From Dactylorhiza incarnata (taxonomy: Eukaryota; Streptophyta; Magnoliopsida; Asparagales; Orchidaceae), in assembly GCA_033032865.1 (NCBI GenBank), contig JAWHQI010000201.1:4837501-4901500 (forward strand): DNA of 64,000 nt, read 5' to 3'. The position numbers and the translations under genes are program-made. Of the stretch, positions 57,101-64,000 are shown piece by piece (positions within the stretch are counted from its first letter, which is position 1; every line of letters starts with the position of its first letter). The notes under the pieces are model-generated. The model was not told the origin of the DNA. It saw nothing but the letters and a program-made list of their open reading frames with translations, and did no database searches.

Positions 57101-58237
57101 TGTTAAACAGTTTATAGGTCCGGAGTGTAGTAAAAAATGCGGAACACTTCAACACAATCCACAAGCATGACCATCAATGACAATGGAAAGATCGTATAGT
57201 GCTTTGGTATTAACTATCTCTTTACAGCTCGGGACATACATGATGAGACATGATTCATAAGAATCACAAAGGAGAGAAGCACATGACACAACAAAACAGG
57301 CCCCCAGCGAACTGCCAAGCAGAGACCGCCAGACTATATGAACATCCAAGCCACACGGCTATCCCTGAGACCGTGCGAACAGAGCAGGCTTGATGACCTC
57401 CAACTGCCAGACCGCAACCACAGACCCTTCGATTGGCTGCTTTATTGAACTGCTAAAAACCAAAACCGGTATGCACTTCGAGACCTCCTGACCGCGAGGT
57501 CGCCTTGTCATAGAAGCTCCAGCGAACAGAAAACCAGAACTGCACAAGATGTCACCAAACCGCAAACTAAGATCGGCTGACCGCTGAGGTAGCCTAATCA
57601 CCAAGTTCATCGCAAACAACTCAAGAACTAAACTGCAGATTGCCCAGAGGAAGACCGCTGGCGAACTGGTTATTTCACAACTAGGAAATTACCAAGGAAG
57701 GAGACCGCACCCTGCGGGCCGCTGACCTGCAAACACAACAAATGGTCAAGTCACTTCCGAGACCGTGCATCCTCAATAAGAGACCGGCACAAACAACCCA
57801 AGTAGTAGTTCTTACCATTCTCTCTATAAATGACGGGCCTTGTACCTCTAATTATAGGCAAGATGATGGATGTCGTCAACGCCCAAAATGAGATACACTA
57901 ATCACCCATCATATTGTGAGCGGTCTCATACGTCAGACCGCCCGAGCTCAGCATGCCATTAGCTTCCATATTAAACCGTGTGGTTACTAACCAAACCGCC
58001 TGGCCTCATAACAAGAGCAAAACTCTTCTTCAGCCACCCTGACCGACTAGAACATGTCGTCAGACTGTCCGGTCACTGCAAGAAGGCAAACCTACTTGAA
58101 CAACTGACCGACTTAGAATAAGTCGCCAGAACAACCTACGCAAGCCGCCCGGACACCTTCGGTCTCCTAGAACAGACCGACCAGAACACCCACGCAGACC
58201 GTGCAGTCTCTGTGGTCTCCTTTCTGCAGACCGCCCA
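57101..58237 (-). repeat. Element J 3' LTR
   Basis: 1137 bp on the plus strand from TGTTAAACAGTTTATAGG to CCGCCCA. It contains many repeats of ACCGC/GACCG (for example 57370-58240). The PPT-side boundary at 58237 is inferred from the TG/CA rule. Confidence 0.8.
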
Positions 58238-58252
58238 AACCCCTTCCACTTC
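58238..58252 (-). other. Element J probable polypurine tract
   Basis: On the minus strand GAAGTGGAAGGGGTT lies directly before the inferred LTR start. The two terminal T bases make the exact border uncertain. Confidence 0.55.
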
Positions 58253-58263
58253 TACTTCAAAAT

Positions 58264-59364
58264 TTAAAGCTCCCACTTGAAGTAGGAAGTCGAAGTCAAC
58301 CCAAGCAAACTCCGCAATCGACCAAATGGTCCCTTCGATAATGGCTTTGTAAATATGTCAGCAGTGTTATCCTTGCTATGCACATGCTCCATAATCAGAG
58401 ATCCCTCCAACACCTTCTCATGAATGAAATGATGATGAATATCTATGTGCTTTGTACGCGCGTGACAAACTAGATTGTTCACTAGTTTGAGAGCACTCTC
58501 ATTGTCACCACGTAGCAGAGTCGGACCTCGCACCTCCCAATGAATGTCCTCCACAAGCCTCCTAAGCCAGATGGCTTCCTGAGCTGCCAAAGTCGAATCT
58601 TTGTACTCTGCTTCCATGGTAGAGACAGACACAGAATCCTGCTTCTTGCTGCACCATGATGTAGTTGTAGAGCCTGTCATAAAGACATATCCAGAAGTCG
58701 ATCTCTGATCATCTAAATCTCCTCCATAATCAGCATCCATGTATCCATGAAAGCAAAAGCCCGAATCTCTCCCGTAAAAGAGACCCAAGTCCGAGGAGGA
58801 TTTGACATACTTCAAGATACTCCTAGCCGCCATAAGAAGAGGTTTCCGAGGCTCTGCCATAAACCGACTCACCATGCCAACTGCATAAGCAAAATCCGGC
58901 CTCGTGATCGTCAAGTATATCATACTACCGACCAAAGCCCGGAACTCCAAAGGATCAGAAAGAATCTTCCATTCATCTCGTCGAAGATAAACTCCAACCT
59001 CCAGTAGAGTAGAGCTGCTCTTCCCCCCTTCCATGTCGAACCTCTTCACGATCCGATATGCATAGCCTTATTGGGAAACAAGCATATCGCTCTCTTTCCT
59101 CTCCACTTCGAGTCCAAGGAAATGGTGGAGCTCACCCAAGTCCTTCATCTCAAATCTGATAGTTAACTCAGTAGCTACCTCCATTTAAGAATTCCTCGTG
59201 ATGATCATATTGTCAACGTACAACAGCACCAAAACCTGAAGCTCCCCCGTCTTCTTTACGAATAAGCTCAAATCAGAATCAGAAGCAATGTATCCGTAGA
59301 ACTGGAGGTATTCTGCAATCTTGCCATACCACGCCCGAGGCGCCTGCTTTAAGCCGTAAAGAGC
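58264..59364 (-). pseudogene. Element J RT C-terminal part and RNase H, active site YVDN
   Basis: The minus reading continues KALYGLKQAP-type RT sequence and reaches YVDNMIITRN. The second Asp of YVDD is Asn (AAT, 59211-59209). Stops occur near 59186 and 59070. From 59049 the frame is open for 261 codons with SMIYLTITRPDFAYAVG, the RNase H block DADYGGDLDDQRSTSGYVF, STMEAEYKDSTLAAQEAIWL and KHIDIHHHFIHEKV, ending FTKPLSKGPF...LLGL. RNase H looks intact while RT catalysis should be lost. Confidence 0.87.
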
Positions 59365-60065
59365 CTAAATGAGCTTACATACATATCTTGGGTGCGCTTT
59401 GGAAACATAACCAGATGGTTGATCCATGAAAATATCCTTGTCAATCTCTCCATACAAGAAAGCATTCTTTACGTTGAGTTGCCAAATCTTCCACCCTTGG
59501 CAAGCTGCCAATGCGATCACCACCCGAACCGAAGTCATTTTGGCAACGGGGCTGAAAGTTTCATCATAATCTTCACCATACTTCTGAGAGAATCCCCGAT
59601 CTACAAGGAGAGCCTTGTACTGCTCAATGCTACCATCAGCCTTCTTCTTCAGCTTGAAAACCCATTTGCAACTCACCAGAGTAACACCCTCAACCCTAGG
59701 CACCAAGTCCCACGTCTCATTCTTCCTGAGGGCATCCATCTCTTCATCCATGGCCATTTCCCACTGCTTGACTCCAACGATATTTTCAAAACAAGATGGC
59801 TCTCTCTCATCCAAGGGACCTGCGAAGAAACATCAGACGAATCTCACCAAGTTTCCCCCCATATACCGATCTGGTGGACTAATGGTCTTCTTGGACCTCC
59901 TCAGAGCTTTACTCTGATCCACCTCTTCAGCTACTTGTTCAGGACTAGCTCTCCTTTCAGGCATATTTGGAGCATCATTCCCCCTGCTTCCAGAATCTGA
60001 AGCACCTGACCCAGAGCTAGAATTACCTGGAGAAATAGACAACTCCACCAGAACCTCTTTGTAGC
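59365..60065 (-). pseudogene. Element J linker and RT N-terminal part
   Basis: It begins with a Ser/Gly-rich linker (60048-59833), then a stop and DEREPSCFENIVGVKQWEMA. RT blocks follow: WVFKLKKKADGSIEQYKALLV (usually ARLV), DYDETFSPVAKMTSVR and WQLNVKNAFLYGEI (Asp to Asn in the usual LDVKNAF). The 450-bp frame 59814-59365 ends in a TAG after YVCKLI. Confidence 0.85.
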
Positions 60066-61124
60066 TTATCCTGGTCCACCATCTACCATGCTTCCATCTA
60101 GCCCAATAGAAGAGCTACCCCGGTATGACATCAGCTCGTCGAATACCACATCCCTTGAGACCATAAATCTCCGTGTGTCTGGATCCATGCATCTCCAACC
60201 TTTCTTCCAGTCATCATAACCGACGAAGACTAGCTTCCTTGCTTTCGCATCTACCTTCGTTCTGAGGGCATCAAGAGGATGCACGTAGCAGGTATATCCG
60301 AACACTCGAAGGTGTTCCACCATAGGCTTTATCTTGAGCATCAACTCATTAGGGGTCTTCATGTTGATGGGATTGAGAGGCATCCGATTGATGACATAGG
60401 TTGCACAAGACATTCCCTTTGCCCAGAAGGACTTTGGAATACTCTTGGCATGAAGCCAACACTTGTAGGTCTCTGTCAGATGATGGATTTTACACTCTGC
60501 AACACCATTCTGTTGTGGAGTGTGAGCACAAGAAAGCTCTCTATGGATGTCATGCTTCCTGCAGAAGTTAAAGAATGCTTTGTAGGTAAACTCCCCTCCA
60601 TTGTCAATTATGAACTTCTTGATCCGCAAGTTGAGCTGACCCTCCACTAGTTCTTTGAACTGCACAAACCTCGTGAATGCTTCTGAATTCTCCTTCAGAA
60701 AATATACCCAAGTATATCTAGTGAAGTCATCAAACAAAACCAGCATATACTTGCTGCCTCCATGACTGACACTTGCGGTAGGTCCAAACAGATCACCATG
60801 AATACACTCCAATGGTGCTCTACATCTGCTTTGTGACTTGTCAAATGGAAGTCGTTGAGCCTTACCATATTGACAACCTGCACAAATATGACCTTTGCCG
60901 AAAGATGACAAACTAGGCAAACCTATCACAAGGCTTCTCCCTGTCATAGCTTTCAACTTGTCCATCCCAACATGTCTGAGTCTTTCGTGCCAGATAGCAG
61001 CGCTATCATTTGTTCTCATCTTATCAACATAAGAACTTGTAGACAACAAAAACAAGTCCTTCACCCTTCTGCCGACATGAGTGACTTCAGCCTCCATTGC
61101 TGACACGTTTCTAAGAAACTTCAC
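60066..61124 (-). CDS. Element J integrase frame
   Basis: 352 codons are open. The order is a pre-integrase segment (WHERLRHVGMDKLKAM) and CAGCQYGKAQRLPF of the zinc region, then HGDLFGPT (first Asp), FDDFTRYTWVYFLKE, IIDNGGEF (second Asp) and PQQNGVAECK (Glu kept, following Arg changed to Cys). The C-terminal segment reads TPNELMLKIKPMVEHLRVFG and ends near VSRDVVFDE. The DDE triad is present. It is the longest intact catalytic copia frame in the window, but part of a broken polyprotein. Confidence 0.85.
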   Translation of the reverse strand: MKFLRNVSAMEAEVTHVGRRVKDLFLLSTSSYVDKMRTNDSAAIWHERLRHVGMDKLKAMTGRSLVIGLPSLSSFGKGHICAGCQYGKAQRLPFDKSQSRCRAPLECIHGDLFGPTASVSHGGSKYMLVLFDDFTRYTWVYFLKENSEAFTRFVQFKELVEGQLNLRIKKFIIDNGGEFTYKAFFNFCRKHDIHRELSCAHTPQQNGVAECKIHHLTETYKCWLHAKSIPKSFWAKGMSCATYVINRMPLNPINMKTPNELMLKIKPMVEHLRVFGYTCYVHPLDALRTKVDAKARKLVFVGYDDWKKGWRCMDPDTRRFMVSRDVVFDELMSYRGSSSIGLDGSMVDGGPG

Positions 61125-62328
61125 TTCTGTTGGACCAAAAGAACATGATAGCCAGCATCCACAACATTTGTCTCCGAGAAGAGGTTTTTCTTCATCCCCG
61201 GAATATGATAGACACTCTTCAATGTAAGAGTACCTCTATCATCATTCAAATAAACTACACCCTCCTTCTCTACTGCATGTATAGTATCATCATCCATAAT
61301 GATAGCATCATTACCTGTATATGCCTACAAAGAAGAGAACTTCGACTCGTCTCCGGTTAGGTGATGACCACAACCCGAGTCCACTATCCAATCATCCTGA
61401 TTGTTGATGGAAGCCATATCCCAAACAAACGTGCCTGTCATGAAAGCTCCATCACCCCATCTATCATCTGCATTGGAACCAGCCTCCTCGTTTCCTGCAG
61501 CATGCCCTGGCTAAAGATTGACCTTGCAGTCTCTTTTGAAGTGACCAAGCTTGTTGCACCTATAACATCTCAGCCCTTCCTTCTTCTTCCCTTCAGACTT
61601 AGGACAAAACTCCTCTCTTGCTGATATGAAGTAGATGGACCAATGTTACCAGATGACTTCTTCTTCTTGTCCCATCTCATCTTCTTGCCCGAATAAATAA
61701 CCTCGCCCTCTTCTCCAGAGACTGACATCCCAACCATTTGCTTTGCTAAGCTCTCTTGTGATGCCAGCAAGTTCTCCAGCTCTAGCAACGATGGATGATT
61801 GGCCCACCATTGAATAGACATGACAAAGGCCACATACTCCCTCCACAAGTCGCGGATTATGTGCCTCTTCAACTTGGCTTTTGAAATAGGCTCATCTAGG
61901 TCCAAAGCTGATATCTCTGTGCATAGGTTCATTATCTTCAAGAAGAACGTTGAAATGGACAAGTCTCCTTGAGTTGCCTTAGCTAACTCATTTTCCAAGA
62001 ACTGTAGCTGAGCTACATTCTTCTTATTGAACAAGCCATCCAACGCTGTCCAAATTTCAGCAGCTGACCTACATCCAATAAGGTGATCAAACAACTCCGG
62101 AATGATAGCTCGCTTGAGAGTGAACTCAGCCTTTGCATTTATTCTCTTCCAAGCCTTCACGAGCTCAGCATTCCCCTCAGCAGGAATAACAACTTATCTT
62201 GCTTCTCCTCCAACTACCTCCCATAAGTCCTCGCCAAGCAGATAGCTCTCCATGCACGACTTCCACTTTTTAAAGTTAGTCTGTGTAAGTAGCTCAATAC
62301 CAAGACCTCTAGCATATCCTTCTTCCAT
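61125..62328 (-). pseudogene. Element J Gag and protease
   Basis: ATG 62328 opens MEEGYARGLGIELLTQTNFK. One stop near 62193 precedes the UBN2 frame 62160-61570 (WKRINAKAEFTLKRAIIPEL, IWTALDGLFNKKN, ENLLASQESLAKQ). A CCHC zinc knuckle follows in another frame near 61575-61530 (CYRCNKLGHFKRDC). The protease motif WIVDSGCGHHLTG is near 61390-61350. A stop at about 61327 and another near 61125 separate it from integrase. Confidence 0.85.
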
Positions 62329-62400
62329 TGCTATCCCACTGATTCACAACCGACTTGTTGAAACCAAGCAGAAGACAACACTGATTACTGCTCAGGAACC

Positions 62401-62414
62401 TGCCTCTGATACCA
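62401..62414 (-). other. Element J primer binding site (tRNA-Met)
   Basis: The minus strand reads TGGTATCAGAGGCA directly after the LTR end, a strong match. Confidence 0.95.
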
Positions 62415-62691
62415 TGTTTAAAATTTTAGAGGTCCGGAGTGAAGTAAAAAATGCGGAACACTTCAACACAATCCATAAGCATGAAAATCAATGACAATGG
62501 TAAGACAGAATAGTGCTTTGGTATTAACTACCTCTTTACAGCTTGAGACATACATGACGAGACATGATTCATAAGAATCACAAAGGAGAGAAGCACAAGA
62601 CACAAAAAAGGCCGCCAGCGAACTACCAAGCAGAGACCGCCAGACCGCACGAACTGACAAGCCGCACGACTATCCCTGAGACCGCGCAAAC
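62415..62691 (-). repeat. Element J 5' LTR, truncated
   Basis: 277 bp homologous to the first part of 57101-58237 (plus orientation). It ends at a junction with unrelated LTR sequence. Confidence 0.85.
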
Positions 62692-62756
62692 AGATCAAAT
62701 ACAAGTAGGATTTGTTATTATCAAACCAAAGGGAGGCAGAAAATCGTGTTCCAACA
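62692..62756 (-). repeat. 65-bp scrap of an E/G-type LTR start
   Basis: Its minus strand begins TGTTGGAACACG and continues with ATAACAAATCCTACTTG, the first bases of the E LTR. It is fused to J's truncated LTR. No PBS or internal sequence is attached. Confidence 0.8.
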
Positions 62757-62762
62757 AGAGGA

Positions 62763-64000
62763 AGCGCCTATATTAGTCGATAAGTACTAAGAATCTCCAG
62801 ACTTCCATCACATTCCACAAATTAGGCCAGTCATGGATCGCTGCAATCTTTGACACATAGCTAATGTCTCCACTAACCCACATTACCCAAGAACTCAACA
62901 AGAGATAGCCAAAACTCACATTTGGAGAATTTGACATATAGTTAATGTCTCCTCAGAATGCTCAAAATTTCATGTAGGTGATTCACATGCTTCTCCTCCG
63001 ACTGAGAGTGAACTAAGATGTCATCAATGAAGTTGATAATAAACCGATCTAAGTACTCTCGAAACATCATGCTCATTAAATCCATGAATACTAATGTCAC
63101 AATCATAATCCCAAACAACATCACAGTAAACTCAAAGTGATTTTAGCTTGTACTGAATGCCATATTTGGTATATCACACTCTCTTATCCGCAACTGATAG
63201 TATACAGACTTCAAGCCCAACTTTGAGTACATAGTAGAGTCAACCAATTAATCGAATAAGTCATCGATATGGGGGGATCACATACTTGTTCTTTTTTGTC
63301 AACTTTTTCAACTCCCGATAATCGATGCATAGTTGCAAGTTACCGTCCTTCTTTTTCATAAAGAAGACCGATCCACCCCCAAGGTGAGGAACTAGGGCAT
63401 ACATAGACTTGCTTGAGAAACTCATGCAGCTGAACTTTCAATTCCTCCTTATCTTTGGTGTCATCTGATAAGGTGAGCGTGACATAGGTTTGGCATTTAG
63501 CACCAAAATAATGCAGAAATCAATATCTTACTGAGGCAGAGCACTGTGGAGCATGTTAGGCAAAATGTTTGTGTACTCCGCCACCACCGACACATCACCT
63601 AAAATGGGCTTGTGCTCCGAAGATTCCAACAAGGTGAAGAAAAACTTTGTGCCTTTTCTAACTTATTTGACCACCTAATGGTTAGACATTAAAGTCTTGC
63701 TCAACCATTGAAAGCTAGTGTTATAGCATTCGGTTTCCCTACCCAAAGTAACTTCTTTATCCTTGCAATCTATGCATGCACCCTATCTCGAGAGCTAGTC
63801 CATGTCAAAGATCACATCAAACTCTGATATTGGTAAGCAAGGATGCCTCCAAATCAAAGTATCGGTCTCCAATGTAACCATCACACAACTCTTCATACCA
63901 GTGCTCATTAATCATTATATAACCATCGGGCAACAACAAATATAAGATGTCATTAACCAAGACATACAACACTTCAATTTACAATATAAATCCCTCCGAC
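62763..64000 (-). pseudogene. Decayed Ty3/gypsy pol (protease-RT region), running off the right edge
   Basis: Minus readings show RT blocks in several frames: [19 protein letters not shown] near 63360-63290, YYQLRIRECD near 63195, FMDLMSMMFREYLDRFIINF with IDDILVHSQSEEKH (63090-62985), and ISYVSKIAAIHDWPNLWNV near 62870-62800. The FIDD active site is kept. A second GDI.YMSN copy near 62935 suggests a small internal duplication. Upstream (63450-64000) should hold protease and linker, but no frame is long enough to confirm it. It is more diverged than element B. Confidence 0.75.

Larger units (their letters stand above)
57101..62691 (-). mobile_element. Element J: Ty1/copia retrotransposon with truncated 5' LTR
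   Basis: In minus orientation it has a 5' LTR piece (62691-62415), PBS, gag, PR, IN, RT, RNase H, PPT and a full 3' LTR (58237-57101). Only the PBS-proximal 277 bp of the 5' LTR remain, homologous to 57101-57380. No target duplication can be paired. Pol reads almost continuously with only a few stops, which makes J the best preserved copia coding region here, although key residues are altered. Confidence 0.9.

Noticed and set aside
61130..61624. Plus-strand open frames opposite element J gag and protease
   Set aside because: They are shadows of the minus-strand copia coding sequence, which carries the DSGC and CCHC motifs.

Overview
The window is nuclear DNA of a flowering plant, probably intergenic or pericentromeric heterochromatin. 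It consists almost wholly of LTR retrotransposons nested in one another. No intact single-copy host gene, rRNA, tRNA or CRISPR array was seen. The plant assignment rests on a Tekay/Del-like Ty3 element with a C-terminal chromodomain-like tail, several Ty1/copia elements primed by initiator tRNA-Met, a Tourist-like MITE with a TAA duplication, and remains of a plant site-1 protease gene. I resolved the nest from TG...CA LTR ends, matching 5-bp target site duplications (TSDs), primer binding sites (PBS), polypurine tracts (PPT) and reading frames that resume across insertions.

Layout, with element letters used throughout. Element A (minus, Ty1/copia) occupies 1-318 and 9024-14766 and runs off the left edge. 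Element B (plus, Ty3/gypsy, 319-9018, TSD CTTGC) sits in A's reverse transcriptase and is the youngest insertion (about 6 differences in 2148-bp LTRs). Element I (plus, copia-type, oldest visible) is seen only as 14767-15688 and 55864-57100. Element F (minus, 15689-55858, TSD ACCCA) sits in I. F is about 11 kb of its own sequence stretched to 40 kb by insertions: solo LTR K (17003-18172, TSD GTCGA), a foldback element with a 19-bp minisatellite (about 21016-22604), a MITE (25044-25173), element E (plus, 25597-35342, TSD GAGTT) and element G (plus, 35541-53634, TSD GAGGC). G contains element H (plus, 38885-47275, TSD TAAAA). The deepest stack is I > F > G > H. Element J (minus, 57101-62691) lies in I's 3' LTR and ends in a chimeric junction with a 65-bp LTR scrap, followed by decayed Ty3 pol to the right edge.

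E and G are full-length relatives with gag, protease, integrase, RT and RNase H, all broken by stops and frameshifts. H keeps the LTR ends, 5' leader and 3' spacer of E and G but has only a gag-like region, so it looks non-autonomous. F has gag and a 3' additional ORF but no recognisable pol; in its place are a 3' fragment of a host site-1 protease (S1P/MBTPS1) gene with intron signals and the foldback element. No element here appears able to move by itself.

Most worth checking: a 60-61-nt hairpin motif in five copies with covarying inner stems in the 3' spacers of E, G and H; arrays of internal PPT-like motifs in the same spacers; palindromic CGCC(C)AGGCG boxes just upstream of the TATA box in two differing LTR types; the host-gene segment inside F; and B, which is young but carries a broken pol.
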